Notes: generated by a model not told the origin, from the letters alone. Numbered from the stretch's first letter, positions 16,506 through 25,867 are shown. The stretch is DNA of 64,000 nt from Thalassospira sp. ER-Se-21-Dark (GCF_017922435.1 NZ_VDEZ01000002.1:62001-126000), one strand, 5' to 3'. Numbers and translations are program-made.

Positions 16506-17630
16506 GTGCTTACTTCATTGAAAAACATCAAGATGTGGGCGGGTGCGGCCACCGTAGCAGCCATTATGGCCTTTCCGGCAGCGGCACAGGACATTTTCAC
16601 CGTCAGCGGTGTTCATGTTGACGAGCGCGCCGAAACCGCGGCTGCTGCGCGCGAGCGTGCACTTGAAATCGGTCAGCGCAAGGCATTTGAAGAAGTGGTT
16701 GCCCGCTTGACCCTGCCCGAAGATCGCGCTGGGCTTGCGACACCGGAAACATCGGTGATCACGAACATGGTGCGCGATTTTGGGGTGTCGAACGAAAAGA
16801 CATCGTCCGTGCGCTATATCGCGGACATGACCGTGCGCTTCAAGGATGACGAGCTTCGCCGGTTCTTGCGGTTCCGCGATATTTCATTTGCCGAATTGCA
16901 GTCCAAACCGGTGATGATCGTGCCGGTCTATCGCACGAATAATTACGTCAATCTGTGGGATGATCCCAATCCGTGGCGCGATGTCTGGGCGCGTAATATC
17001 GCGACATCGGGACTGGTGCCGATCAAGGCACCGATTGGCGATCTGACCGATATCAGCACCGTCTCAGCCGAGCAGGCCGAAAGCGGATCGATGGAACGTC
17101 TGTCCCAGCTTGCCAAGCGTTATGGCGCGGATGTTGCCGTGGTCGCCAGTGCAGAGGTCAGCGGGCCGGAGGGCGGCGAGACGGTTGATGTATCTGTTAC
17201 CCGCTATGAGCCCAATGGCGCGCCGCAGATTTTTGGTGTGCAGGAAAAGACGCAAGCCGGTGAGACGCTTGACGAGACGCTGGTGCGCGCCGCCAAATCG
17301 GTGCAGGAGCAATTGGCCGATGGCTGGAAACGGGCCAACCTGATTAATTACAGCACGGGCGGCAGCCTTATGGTGTTTATCCCCATTACCGGTCTTGGAG
17401 ACTGGGCCGGGATCGAGGACAAGCTGATCGGGCTTCCGGTGGTGCGCAATGCGCGGGTGATTGCGATGTCCAAGCGCGAAGTGCAGCTGTCGATTGAATA
17501 TGTCGGATCGACCAACCAGTTGCAGACAGCGCTTAATCAGCAGAACCTTAGCCTGTCGCGGATGGGGGAACTTTGGTTCATCCAGCCGAGCGGGGCGGAT
17601 CGTTTGCAGGGGCTGTCGTTAGGCGGATAA
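16506..17630 (+). CDS. DUF2066 family exported protein
   Basis: This 374-residue protein has a signal peptide (hydrophobic stretch at about 10-25, ending A-A-A-Q-D) and then one DUF2066 domain through most of its length, with V-H-V-D-E-R-A-E-T near residue 36 and Q-R-K-A-F-E-E-V-V-A-R-L-T near 58. The family is often found beside perM and hdaA in alphaproteobacteria; its molecular role is not known. The start is GTG at 16506 behind AAGAGG. It is first in a three-gene run with perM and hdaA. Confidence 0.85.
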   Translation: MLTSLKNIKMWAGAATVAAIMAFPAAAQDIFTVSGVHVDERAETAAAARERALEIGQRKAFEEVVARLTLPEDRAGLATPETSVITNMVRDFGVSNEKTSSVRYIADMTVRFKDDELRRFLRFRDISFAELQSKPVMIVPVYRTNNYVNLWDDPNPWRDVWARNIATSGLVPIKAPIGDLTDISTVSAEQAESGSMERLSQLAKRYGADVAVVASAEVSGPEGGETVDVSVTRYEPNGAPQIFGVQEKTQAGETLDETLVRAAKSVQEQLADGWKRANLINYSTGGSLMVFIPITGLGDWAGIEDKLIGLPVVRNARVIAMSKREVQLSIEYVGSTNQLQTALNQQNLSLSRMGELWFIQPSGADRLQGLSLGG

Positions 17631-17670
17631 GCCTTTTGCATGACAGGGACAGTTTAACAGGGGCCGGGGA

Positions 17671-18765
17671 ATGACATTACGACAGCAAGCACGTTTCTGG
17701 CTGATCTTTGTTGTTGGATTCTTTTTCCTGATCTGGCTGTTTTCGGGCATCCTGTTGCCGTTTGTGGCGGGGATGGCGATTGCCTATTTCCTTGATCCAC
17801 TTGCCGATCGGCTTGAGGAACGCGGGGCCAGCCGTGTGATTGCGACGAGCATCATCACGTTCCTTTTCTTCCTTGTGTTCATTCTGGTGATGTTGATTGT
17901 CGTGCCGATGATCGGCAGCCAGTTGGCAGGCTTTCTTGAACGGTTTCCGGGCTATGTCGATACGTTGCGCACCAATGTCGCGCCGTATTTGCAAAATGTT
18001 CTGGATCGAGTGGCACCCGAAACACTGCAAAGTGTATCTGATGCGATCAAGGGGCAGAGTGCCAATGCCCTTAAATGGGTTGGTAATGTTCTGACCAATG
18101 TGCTTTCGGGCGGGTTGGCACTTTTGAACTTCCTGAGCTTGCTGTTCATTACGCCGGTGGTGTCGTTTTATCTGCTGCGTGACTGGGACAAGATCGTTGC
18201 CAAGGTGGACAGTTACCTGCCCAGGCGTTCGGCCAAGGATATCCGCCAGTGTGTCAGCGAGATTGACGAAACCCTTGCAGGCTTTGTCCGCGGGCAGGCG
18301 ACAGTGTGCATTCTGCTTGGCCTGTTTTACGGGCTTGGCCTGACGCTGGCGGGGCTTGAGTTCGGCTTTGTCATTGGCTTGATGACCGGGCTTGTATCGT
18401 TTGTGCCCTATTTCGGGATGATTGCCGGCTTTGCGGTTGGCATGGGGGTCGCGCTGGCACAGTTTGGCTTTGGCCTTGATCTTGGGCTGGTGGCGCTGGT
18501 GTTTTTGATCGGTCAGGTGCTTGAGGGCAATTTCCTGACACCCAAGCTTGTGGGCGACAAGGTCGGGCTGCATGCCGTTTGGGTGATGTTCGCCTTGCTT
18601 GCCGGGGGTGCGGTGTTCGGCCTTCTTGGCGTGATGCTGGCCGTGCCGGTGGCCGCCGTGATCGGCGTGCTTGTACGTTATGGCTTAAGGCAGTATCTCG
18701 ATAGCAGGCTTTATGATCACGGGCCGGACGCTGGCAACAATGCCACGACCGAGACCGAGAAATAG
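17671..18765 (+). CDS. AI-2E/PerM family membrane protein
   Basis: This 364-residue inner-membrane protein belongs to the PerM/AI-2E transporter-like family. It has paired helices at the start, a large soluble segment at about 70-150, then further helices; the family P-Y-F-G-M-I-A-G-F motif (about 250) and a late G-x-x-L-x-G-N-F-L-T-P-K-L-V-G-D-K-V-G-L-H block (about 285-310) are clear. Members export or move small molecules, but the substrate of this subgroup is unproven. It is 40 bp past the DUF2066 gene and 35 bp before hdaA. Confidence 0.88.
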   Translation: MTLRQQARFWLIFVVGFFFLIWLFSGILLPFVAGMAIAYFLDPLADRLEERGASRVIATSIITFLFFLVFILVMLIVVPMIGSQLAGFLERFPGYVDTLRTNVAPYLQNVLDRVAPETLQSVSDAIKGQSANALKWVGNVLTNVLSGGLALLNFLSLLFITPVVSFYLLRDWDKIVAKVDSYLPRRSAKDIRQCVSEIDETLAGFVRGQATVCILLGLFYGLGLTLAGLEFGFVIGLMTGLVSFVPYFGMIAGFAVGMGVALAQFGFGLDLGLVALVFLIGQVLEGNFLTPKLVGDKVGLHAVWVMFALLAGGAVFGLLGVMLAVPVAAVIGVLVRYGLRQYLDSRLYDHGPDAGNNATTETEK

Positions 18766-18800
18766 CCCCCAGAGATCGAGATCAGCAAATTGAGTTTACT

Positions 18801-19523
18801 GTGACCCGGGTGACATCCAAGCCGGACAAAGATAACGACCCGCAGCAATTGCCGCTGGCGCTTGAAATGCGTCCGGCACTTGGCCGTGATGATTTCATGG
18901 TCGCCGATTGCAATAGCGAAGCGGTGGCGTGGATCGACCAGTGGCCGAAATGGCCCGCCCCGGCCTTGTGTCTTTATGGGCCAAAGGGGTGTGGGAAAAG
19001 TCATCTGGCGGAAGTGTGGCGGGCACGATCTGGTGCGTTACAGGTCGCAGCATCGGATTTGAACGGGATCAATCCCGATGAGCTTCTGGGCGATGCCACC
19101 GGTCTTGTGATCGAGGATGCGGACCTTGTTGCCGGCGCGGGCCTTGATGAAACCGTGTGTTTCCATATTTACAATATGCTGAAAGAACGCGGTGGCCATT
19201 TGTTGTTGACCGCAAGCCAGCCGCCATCGCGCTGGCAGATTGATTTACCCGATCTGAAATCACGGCTGGGCGCAGCCCTGGTGTGCGAGATTTCGCCGCC
19301 GGATGATGACTTGATTGTCGGTTTGCTGATCAAGCTGTTTGCCGACCGGCAGATCCCGGCCAGCCCGCAAATCATCAGTTATGTTTTGCCAAGGATCGAA
19401 CGGTCCTTTGCGGCGTTAAGTCAATTGGTGGCAGCAATTGATCGTCGGGCATTGGCCGAAAAGCGGGCGGTGACCTTGCCGCTGGTGCGCAGTGTCATGG
19501 ATGACATGACCACGGAATCGTAA
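18801..19523 (+). CDS. hdaA: HdaA, DnaA regulatory inactivator (Hda family)
   Basis: This 240-residue AAA+ protein resembles DnaA's ATPase part without the DNA-binding domain. It has a sliding-clamp binding motif Q-L-P-L-A-L at residues 16-21, a Walker A G-P-K-G-C-G-K-S near 61, a Walker B-like L-V-I-E-D-A-D, and a sensor region near the end. With the loaded beta clamp such proteins stimulate ATP hydrolysis by DnaA and so prevent over-initiation. The start is GTG at 18801, with no strong ribosome site; translation may depend on the gene upstream. Confidence 0.88.
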   Translation: MTRVTSKPDKDNDPQQLPLALEMRPALGRDDFMVADCNSEAVAWIDQWPKWPAPALCLYGPKGCGKSHLAEVWRARSGALQVAASDLNGINPDELLGDATGLVIEDADLVAGAGLDETVCFHIYNMLKERGGHLLLTASQPPSRWQIDLPDLKSRLGAALVCEISPPDDDLIVGLLIKLFADRQIPASPQIISYVLPRIERSFAALSQLVAAIDRRALAEKRAVTLPLVRSVMDDMTTES

Positions 19524-19613
19524 CATCGAAACGAATTTCGTAAGCCGATCAGGTTGTTACAGGTTATCATCACCACCACCTAACAGATTGCATTCAATAA
19601 CCGGAAGCTGCAT

Positions 19614-20114
19614 GTGAGCCCGCAACGCGTAAAAGCAAAACCGTCGCTTAAGAGCCAGACCGATACCCTGATTTCCGATGGACATGTTTTGGGGTGGCGG
19701 GAATGGATCGGCCTTCCTGATCTTGGCGTGCCGGTAATCAAGGCCAAGGTTGATACCGGGGCCCGAACATCGTCGCTGCATGCGCTTAATCCAAAGAAGG
19801 TGGTGCGTGACGGGCAGGATTTTGTATCATTTACCCTGCCGCATTATCGCGGGGACGGGCATGGACGGATCGATTGTCTGGCGCCGCTGATTGAAATGCG
19901 CGAGATTCGCTCTTCGAACGGAAATGCCGAAGAACGGTTTGTGATTGCCACCCATATCCAGGTTGGGCATCACAAATTGAAAGTTGAAGTATCGCTGGCA
20001 AACCGGTCAATCATGGGCTTTCCCATGCTTTTGGGCAGGACCGCGATGAAAGCAGGAAGATTTTTGGTGCTGCCATCGAAATCTTATCTTGCAGGGAAGC
20101 CGGAACAGAGATAG
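19614..20114 (+). CDS. RimB-like retropepsin-type protease
   Basis: This 166-residue protein belongs to the group once called ATP-dependent zinc proteases, now known as retropepsin-like RimB. The aspartic protease motif D-T-G-A lies at residues 47-50, followed by R-T-S-S-L-H-A; the C-terminal flap-side motif F-P-M-L-L-G-R-T-A is at 136-144. In Pseudomonas RimB trims glutamates added by RimK. The GTG at 19614 is chosen as first in frame, behind GGAAG. RimK and an AstE-like enzyme follow on the same strand, so the three probably share one job. Confidence 0.85.
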   Translation: MSPQRVKAKPSLKSQTDTLISDGHVLGWREWIGLPDLGVPVIKAKVDTGARTSSLHALNPKKVVRDGQDFVSFTLPHYRGDGHGRIDCLAPLIEMREIRSSNGNAEERFVIATHIQVGHHKLKVEVSLANRSIMGFPMLLGRTAMKAGRFLVLPSKSYLAGKPEQR

Positions 20115-20166
20115 ACGCGCAGAAGAACGACCCATTGCCGGAACAAGATCCCGACAGGGTCGTACA

Positions 20167-20430
20167 GAGCATGTTACATCAAATCTGCCACGCTTTGTTT
20201 GTTTTTGGCTTGTCTTCTGGCAAGGCACAGCGTGCAGAGCGATGCGGCGCATCGGTCAAGCGGTGTAACGTCGCGAAAGACTGCCAAAATCAAACCCTGT
20301 GGGCCGGGACATCCTTCTGCCCCGCAGCGTCAAGGTCCTGGACCGTAGCTCCGCTACGCTCTTCAGACCTTTTCTTGCTGGACAGAAGGATGTCCGCGGC
20401 AAAGCGAGGCAGATTTGATTTAACATGCTC
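20167..20430. repeat. Nested inverted-repeat element between rimB and rimK
   Basis: Two 31-bp arms at 20167-20197 and 20400-20430 match in reverse complement at 29 of 31 positions. Inside, 20307-20319 and 20383-20395 form a perfect 13-bp inverted pair, and between those are AAGGTC / GACCTT and CGTAGC-TCC-GCTACG. A further small hairpin (CGATGC-GGC-GCATCG) lies in the left part. The layout suggests clustered REP-like units rather than a transposon: no transposase frame fits. It fills most of the 399-bp rimB-rimK gap. Confidence 0.75.
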
Positions 20431-20513
20431 TCTCTTTCTGACAATTCCGCATTCGCCAGCCACCGGTATTATACCGGGCGCGCTTCGTTTTGCCGACCTT
20501 TGGGGGACATCTT

Positions 20514-21419
20514 ATGAAAATCGCGATGCTTGCACGCAATCCAAACCTTTACTCCCACAAACGGTTGGTCGAGGCGGCCGAAGCACGCGGGCATGAGATG
20601 GACATCATCAACACGCTCAGGGTGTCGATGAACATCACGTCGCTGAAACCGGAAATCTATTACGGCGGATCGAAACTGACCGGTTATGACGCGGTGATCC
20701 CGCGTATCGGTGTCTCGGTGACCCAGTTCGGTCTGGCAGTTCTGCGCCAGTTTGAAATGATGGGTGTTTATCCGTTAAACGAGTCCGTTGCCATTGGCCG
20801 GTCGCGCGACAAGTTGCGTTCGCTGCAGATCCTCGCACGCCGTGGCATTGGCCTGCCGGTGACGGCCTTTGCCCATGACCCGAAAAAGACCGATGAAGTT
20901 CTGTCGATTGTGGGGGGCGCGCCGGTGGTGATCAAGCTTCTGGAAGGCACACAGGGTATCGGTGTGGTTCTGGGCGAAACCGAAAAATCCGCCAAATCCG
21001 TGATCGAGGCATTCCGTGGCGCCAATGTTGCAATCATGGTGCAGGAATTCATCAAGGAAGCCGGTAACAGCGATATCCGTTGCTTTGTGATTGGTGGCAA
21101 GGTGGTTGCCAGCATGGAGCGCAAAGGGGCGGAGGGCGATTTCCGATCGAACATCCATCGTGGTGGCTCGTCGCGTGCAATCCGCATCACGCCGCAGGAG
21201 CGTTCAACCGCCGTTGAAGCCGCCAAGGCGATGGGGCTAAATGTTTGTGGTGTTGATATCCTGCGATCCAATCACGGGCCGGTGGTGATGGAAGTGAATT
21301 CGTCACCGGGACTGGAAGGCATTGAGAATGCAACCGGCAAGGACATTGCCGGCATGATCATTGAATTCATGGAAAAAGATTTCAAACCCGGTAAGGTGCG
21401 GACCAAAGGCAAGGGATAA
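20514..21419 (+). CDS. rimK: RimK-type glutamate ligase
   Basis: This 301-residue ATP-grasp enzyme adds glutamates to the C-terminus of ribosomal protein S6 in known cases. It starts [14 protein letters not shown], as the family does, with the substrate-side motif P-R-I-G near 60, the ATP-grasp segment [10 protein letters not shown] near 140, and the metal-binding [11 protein letters not shown] near 258-268. The ATG at 20514 fits; an open frame eight codons longer has no signal. It lies between the RimB-like protease and an AstE-like hydrolase. Confidence 0.93.
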   Translation: MKIAMLARNPNLYSHKRLVEAAEARGHEMDIINTLRVSMNITSLKPEIYYGGSKLTGYDAVIPRIGVSVTQFGLAVLRQFEMMGVYPLNESVAIGRSRDKLRSLQILARRGIGLPVTAFAHDPKKTDEVLSIVGGAPVVIKLLEGTQGIGVVLGETEKSAKSVIEAFRGANVAIMVQEFIKEAGNSDIRCFVIGGKVVASMERKGAEGDFRSNIHRGGSSRAIRITPQERSTAVEAAKAMGLNVCGVDILRSNHGPVVMEVNSSPGLEGIENATGKDIAGMIIEFMEKDFKPGKVRTKGKG

Positions 21420-21436
21420 GAACAAGGGATATCACA

Positions 21437-22525
21437 ATGAGCGAAACCGGATCACCCAAGGGGAAAGGCAAAGCGCCCAGAACCCCCAAGAACCCTGATT
21501 TTGAAATCGCTGGGAAAAAGGTCGCTCCGGGCACGCGCCAGATTGTTGATATCCCGATCTCGCTTTTGTCCAACCACACGCCGGTCAATCTGACGGTCAA
21601 TGTCGTGCATGGCAAACGACCGGGCCCGGTGATTTTCGTCAGTGGTGCTGTCCATGGCGACGAGATTGTCGGGGTGGAGGTCATCCGCCGCGTTTTGAAA
21701 TCAACCGCATTGCGCGGCATGCGTGGCACGTTGCTGGCCGTGCCCGTGGTCAATGCGTTCGGGTTTCTTAACAACACCCGCTATCTTCCCGATAGGCGCG
21801 ATTTGAACCGCTGCTTCCCGGGGCATTCGCGTGGATCCCTGGCCGCACAGCTGGCGCATTTGTTTTTGCATGAAATTGTCGAAAGATCCGATTTCGGTAT
21901 CGATTTGCATTCGGCGGCGGTTCACCGGGTTAACTTGCCGCAGATCCGGGTCAATGAAGATGACCCGAATATCATGGAATATGCCGAGGCGTTTGGTGCG
22001 CCGATCATCCTGACCAGTCCGCTGCGCGACGGATCACTTCGCGAAGCCGCGCGCGAGCTTGGCGTGCCGATCCTGCTGTTTGAGGCGGGCGAGGGGCTTC
22101 GTTTTGACGAAATGTCGATCCGTGCCGGTGTGTCGGGCGTTTTGCGCGTGATGCGCAAACTGGGCATGACATCGCAACGCACCGTGCGCGAACCACGCGT
22201 GCCGTCGTTCAAATCCTCCAACAGCCATTGGCTGCGCGCACCGGCGGGCGGCATTTTGCGGACGTTCAAACTGGCCGGGGAGTTTGTCCGGGCCGGGGAC
22301 GTGGCCGCGGCGGTATCCGATCCGTTCGGGCAACGTGATGAAGAAGTCATCGTGCGCGAGGAAGGCTTGATTATCGGGCGGACCAACCACCCGATTGTCA
22401 ATCAGGGGGATGCGCTGTTTCATATCGCGTCGATCAAGCGTCCGTCGGAAGTCCAGGAACGCATGGATGCCATCGAAACCCATCTTCAATCTGATCCGCT
22501 TCTGGATGAGGACGAGATTATCTAG
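21437..22525 (+). CDS. AstE/AspA-like zinc hydrolase (succinylglutamate desuccinylase family)
   Basis: This 362-residue protein is an M14-type zinc hydrolase of the AstE/aspartoacylase family. The zinc site is H73-G-D-E76 plus H158 in G-I-D-L-H-S-A; D-R-R-D-L-N-R-C-F-P-G near 120 binds the substrate carboxylate; a glutamate in F-E-A-G-E-G near 216 is the likely catalytic base. A Lys/Pro-rich 25-residue leader precedes it. Family members release amino acids from N-acyl or isopeptide bonds. Lying 17 bp behind rimK, it may process RimK products, though this is inference. Confidence 0.85.
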   Translation: MSETGSPKGKGKAPRTPKNPDFEIAGKKVAPGTRQIVDIPISLLSNHTPVNLTVNVVHGKRPGPVIFVSGAVHGDEIVGVEVIRRVLKSTALRGMRGTLLAVPVVNAFGFLNNTRYLPDRRDLNRCFPGHSRGSLAAQLAHLFLHEIVERSDFGIDLHSAAVHRVNLPQIRVNEDDPNIMEYAEAFGAPIILTSPLRDGSLREAARELGVPILLFEAGEGLRFDEMSIRAGVSGVLRVMRKLGMTSQRTVREPRVPSFKSSNSHWLRAPAGGILRTFKLAGEFVRAGDVAAAVSDPFGQRDEEVIVREEGLIIGRTNHPIVNQGDALFHIASIKRPSEVQERMDAIETHLQSDPLLDEDEII

Positions 22526-22640
22526 GGTCAGGACCTATTCTCTGGAGAGCCTTGGGCCATATGTTGCCCGAATACGGCGAAGATCAGCCCTGCATCGAAG
22601 CCACTGGCGAATTGTGGCAGGCAATGCTATAGCAGTCGGC

Positions 22641-23804
22641 ATGGAACCAATTACAACTACAGAAGAACTTCGCAGTCTCTGTGAAAGATTGCGCAAGTTC
22701 GAATATGTCACTGTCGATACCGAATTCATGCGGGACTCGACCTATTGGCCGCAACTGTGTCTGGTGCAGCTGGCAAGTCCGGAGCCGTCCGACAACGGGG
22801 CTGCGGTCGATCCGCTTGCCGAGGGCATTGACCTGACGCCGCTGTTCGAGCTGATGCAGGACGAGGCGGTGGTCAAGGTGTTTCACGCCGCCCGCCAGGA
22901 TATCGAGATTTTCGTCCATCTGTCGGGCAAGGTCCCCCATCCGGTGTTTGATACCCAGGTGGCGGCGATGGTGCTGGGCTATGGTGATCAGGTCGGCTAT
23001 GAAACGCTGGTCAACAAGGTGGCACGCAAGAGCATTGATAAGTCGATGCGCTTTACCGACTGGTCGCGCCGTCCTCTTTCGACCAAACAGATCAGTTACG
23101 CGCTTTCGGATGTCACCCATCTGCGCGTGATCTATGAAGCGTTTCATGAACGCCTTGAGGCCAATGGCCGTGCGGTGTGGCTGTTTGAGGAAATGGAACG
23201 CCTGACCGATCCGTCTATCTATTCGATTGATCCGGCCGAAGCATGGAAGCGGCTTAAAACCCGATCCAACAGCCCGAAATTCCTGGCGGTGGCGCGCGCG
23301 CTTGGCGAATGGCGCGAAACCGAGGCACAGCGCAAGAACCTGCCGCGCAACCGGGTTTTGCGCGATGATACCTTGCTTGATATCGCGGCCCGTCAGCCGA
23401 TGACCGACAAGGATTTGGATAAAACCCGGGGCGTTGGCCGCAACTTTGGCACCTCCAAACCGGGGCAGGCGATTATCGAGGCGATCAAGGCGGCCCTTGA
23501 TAGCCCGCAGGATCAGTGGCCGAAGCCAAAGGAACGCATTGAGCTGCCGGCCGGGATCGGCCCGACGGTGGAGCTTCTGAAGGTGTTGCTTAAACTCTGT
23601 GCCGAGGAAAAGGGCGTTGCCCAGCGTCTGGTGGCATCAAGCGACGATCTTCAGAACATCGCGGCTGATGACAATGCAGACGTTCCGGCCATGCGTGGCT
23701 GGCGGCGCGAGCTTTTCGGGCAATACGCGCTGCGCCTGAAACACGGCCAGCTTGGCCTTAAGCTCAAAGACGGCGAAGTGGTCTTTGTCGAGCTTGATGA
23801 CTAG
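22641..23804 (+). CDS. rnd: Ribonuclease D
   Basis: This 387-residue 3'-5' exoribonuclease matures tRNA and other small RNAs. The DEDDy exonuclease domain is clear: V-D-T-E-F-M near residue 25 (D26, E28), the F-H-A-A-R-Q-D-I-E-I-F block near 87, and Y-A-L-S-D-V-T-H-L near 154 for the last Tyr and Asp. An HRDC domain follows (about 200-280). The ATG at 22641 gives the normal family start. In many alphaproteobacteria rnd stands next to ppk-ppx and aspS; here 5.6 kb of other genes separate it from ppx. Confidence 0.95.
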   Translation: MEPITTTEELRSLCERLRKFEYVTVDTEFMRDSTYWPQLCLVQLASPEPSDNGAAVDPLAEGIDLTPLFELMQDEAVVKVFHAARQDIEIFVHLSGKVPHPVFDTQVAAMVLGYGDQVGYETLVNKVARKSIDKSMRFTDWSRRPLSTKQISYALSDVTHLRVIYEAFHERLEANGRAVWLFEEMERLTDPSIYSIDPAEAWKRLKTRSNSPKFLAVARALGEWRETEAQRKNLPRNRVLRDDTLLDIAARQPMTDKDLDKTRGVGRNFGTSKPGQAIIEAIKAALDSPQDQWPKPKERIELPAGIGPTVELLKVLLKLCAEEKGVAQRLVASSDDLQNIAADDNADVPAMRGWRRELFGQYALRLKHGQLGLKLKDGEVVFVELDD

Positions 23805-23827
23805 GTTGCTTATTGCTGTGCTGAACA

Positions 23828-23855
23828 AAAAACGGGGCCGTCTGGCCCCGTTTTT
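23828..23855. terminator. Bidirectional terminator after rnd
   Basis: AAAAACGGGGCC / GGCCCCGTTTTT with a 4-base loop serves rnd on the plus strand and the convergent TetR gene on the minus strand. Confidence 0.9.
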
Positions 23856-23881
23856 GTTTTTGAACCGGTTTGACCAAACGA

Positions 23882-24469
23882 TCAGGCGGGCAGGGCGGCA
23901 TCAAGCAGGGCGGTTGCCATGGTTTTGGCGATCCGGGCCGATTCGGGCATGCCGCGTACCTGGGCTGTGACAATTGCCCCTTCCTTAAGCAGGGCGAGTT
24001 GTTCGGCCAGTTGTCTGGGATCGGACGCGCCGGCCTTTGTGCACAGATCGGCAATATGTTCGAGCACGCAGCGTTTGTGTTCGGCGGCGATCTGGTGGGC
24101 CGGATGATCAAGCTTGGCGAACTCGCTTGAGGCGTTGATAAACGCGCAGCCGGAAAAGCCCATGCCCTTGAAGGCGCGGCCATGAAACCATTCTTCGAGC
24201 GCGTCAAACATCGCAAGCAACTGATCGCGCGGATTGGTTGATGCCTTTTGCATTTCAGCGGTCAGCCAGTCACGGAACTGTTCATCGCGGCGCGTAAGGG
24301 CGGCCAGGATCAGCTCATCCTTCGACTTGAAGTGTTTGTACATCGTCATTTTGGCGACGCCGGATTCGGCAAGAATCTTGTCTATGCCGGTGGCATTGAA
24401 GCCCTGTGTATAGAAAAGCCGCAGAGCCGTATCAACGAGTACGTCGCGTTTTGAATTCAACTTTTTCAC
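23882..24469 (-). CDS. TetR-family repressor
   Basis: This 195-residue regulator has an N-terminal TetR helix-turn-helix (A-L-R-L-F-Y-T-Q-G-F-N-A-T-G-I then V-A-K-M-T-M-Y-K-H-F) and a helical ligand domain with G-C-A-F-I-N near 112. The GTG at 24469 gives the usual family start; the frame extends upstream but the extra codons contain the operator. It is divergent from the AhpD-like gene at 24658, and two copies of the same 19-bp palindromic site lie between them, one by each gene, so it almost certainly controls both. Confidence 0.85.
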   Translation of the reverse strand: MKKLNSKRDVLVDTALRLFYTQGFNATGIDKILAESGVAKMTMYKHFKSKDELILAALTRRDEQFRDWLTAEMQKASTNPRDQLLAMFDALEEWFHGRAFKGMGFSGCAFINASSEFAKLDHPAHQIAAEHKRCVLEHIADLCTKAGASDPRQLAEQLALLKEGAIVTAQVRGMPESARIAKTMATALLDAALPA

Positions 24470-24496
24470 TCCAGTAGGCGGATTTTTTACCGGGAT

Positions 24497-24515
24497 AGTC
24501 AGACCGGTCTGTATT
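24497..24515. promoter_or_regulatory. TetR operator, copy near the regulator gene
   Basis: TAGTCAGACCGGTCTGTAT contains the perfect palindrome CAGACCGGTCTG (24500-24511) and matches the copy at 24591-24609 at 17 of 19 positions. It lies 28 bp upstream of the regulator start. Confidence 0.75.
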
Positions 24516-24582
24516 ATTGTGGCGAGAAAACCGCAGAAATGCAAGCGTTACAAATAATAGAATGATCGTTTTAAAAATATGT

Positions 24583-24612
24583 TTGACAAGTAGACAGACC
24601 TGTCTGTATATA
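24583..24612 (+). promoter_or_regulatory. Promoter of the AhpD-like gene with a TetR operator in its spacer
   Basis: A perfect -35 TTGACA (24583-24588) and TATATA (24607-24612) are 18 bases apart. The operator TAGACAGACCTGTCTGTAT (24591-24609) fills the spacer, so a bound repressor would block RNA polymerase directly. Confidence 0.78.
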
Positions 24613-24657
24613 TGTTCTCAACGCTGATCAACCCAAACTTGTTTTAGGAGAGTTTCC

Positions 24658-25206
24658 ATGACCCGTATTTCCCTGCCTGCTTCGATCAATGCTGCACCAG
24701 AGGCTTCTCAGCCGCTTCTTGAAGGTGTGAACAAGATGCTCGGTTCGGTTCCGAACCTGTTTCGTCTGACGGCAAACAGCCCGGCCGCACTTGAGGGCTA
24801 TCTTGGTCTGAATGGGGCGCTTGCCAAAGGGGCGCTTGATCCGCAGACCCGCGAACGCATTGCCCTTGCAGTCGCACAGCTTAACGGCTGTGACTATTGC
24901 CTGTCGGCGCATACTTATCTGGGCAAAAATATCGCCAAACTTGATGACGCCGAGATCGCGGCAAACCGCAATGGCACGTCGAGCGATCAGAAGGCGGATG
25001 CGGCTGTGCGCTTTGCCGTCGCTTTGGTCAAAAACCGTGGCCAGGTCAGCGAAGGTGATGTCAGTGCGGCCAAACTTGCCGGTTACAGCGAGGCCGAACT
25101 GGTCGAGATCGTGGCGCATGTCGCGCTCAATACTCTGACCAATTACCTCAACGAAGCCTTTGATACCCCGATTGATTTTCCGGTGGTGAATGCCTCTGCT
25201 GCCTAA
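24658..25206 (+). CDS. Carboxymuconolactone decarboxylase/AhpD-family protein
   Basis: This 182-residue protein has the AhpD-like fold, with the redox motif C78-D-Y-C81 followed by L-S-A-H85, the proton-relay pattern of alkylhydroperoxidase-like members. This suggests a thiol peroxidase or disulfide reductase rather than true decarboxylation. GGAG lies 8 bases before the ATG at 24658. It is the target of the divergent TetR regulator through a site in its promoter. The inducer might be a reactive quinone or electrophile, judging only by similar pairs. Confidence 0.87.
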   Translation: MTRISLPASINAAPEASQPLLEGVNKMLGSVPNLFRLTANSPAALEGYLGLNGALAKGALDPQTRERIALAVAQLNGCDYCLSAHTYLGKNIAKLDDAEIAANRNGTSSDQKADAAVRFAVALVKNRGQVSEGDVSAAKLAGYSEAELVEIVAHVALNTLTNYLNEAFDTPIDFPVVNASAA

Positions 25207-25312
25207 GGCAGGGTCCACTTCCGGCGACTCCCCCGGTCGGCATTCCCCCCTCCGCATGTTGCTGCGCGCCGACCGGGGTCCCTTTATCGACCAAACACCA
25301 AAGGATCAGATG

Positions 25313-25777
25313 ATGTCACGGCCACCTCTTCCGCCTTTTAACGTCGAAACCGCCAAACAGAAGGTCCGCATGGCCGAGGATGGCTGGAACAGTCGCGATC
25401 CCGAAAAGGTGTCGCTGGCTTATACGCCAGACAGCCGTTGGCGGAACCGCGCCGAGATTTTTGAGGGCCGGGAAAACATCGTTGAATTCCTGACCCGCAA
25501 ATGGGCCAAGGAGCTGGAGTACCGTTTGATCAAGGAACTCTGGGCGTTTCATGAAAACCGCATCGCTGTGCGCTTTGCCTATGAATATCGCGATGACAGC
25601 GGCAACTGGTTTCGGGCCTATGGCAACGAGAACTGGGAATTTGATGAAGACGGCCTGATGCGCCATCGCGTGGCATCAATCAATGACAAGCCGATTTCGG
25701 CTGAAGAACGGCTGTTCCATTGGCCGCTTGGACGGCGTCCGGATGATCATCCGGGGCTGTCAGACCTGGGACTTTAG
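25313..25777 (+). CDS. DUF1348 (NTF2-like) protein
   Basis: This 154-residue protein belongs to the DUF1348 group of the NTF2-like fold, with [13 protein letters not shown] near 21, S-R-W-R-N-R near 41, and [12 protein letters not shown] near 107. It probably binds or converts a small molecule in a cone-shaped pocket; no substrate is known. Either of two adjacent ATGs could start it; 25313 sits 7 bases after AAGGA. It lies about 100 bp past the AhpD-like gene and may share its transcript. Confidence 0.82.
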   Translation: MSRPPLPPFNVETAKQKVRMAEDGWNSRDPEKVSLAYTPDSRWRNRAEIFEGRENIVEFLTRKWAKELEYRLIKELWAFHENRIAVRFAYEYRDDSGNWFRAYGNENWEFDEDGLMRHRVASINDKPISAEERLFHWPLGRRPDDHPGLSDLGL

Positions 25778-25867
25778 TCCCGATTTAGATCACCCCGCCA
25801 TGTTCCGGTTCCCTGAGGGAAAGGAAAGTTCGGCGGAAACGCGTTCTACTTGGGGCCTGACCCCATG

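Noticed and set aside
20135-20596. 153-codon plus-strand frame between rimB and rimK
   Set aside because: It runs through the inverted-repeat element and into rimK in another frame; its short internal similarity comes from the repeat arms.
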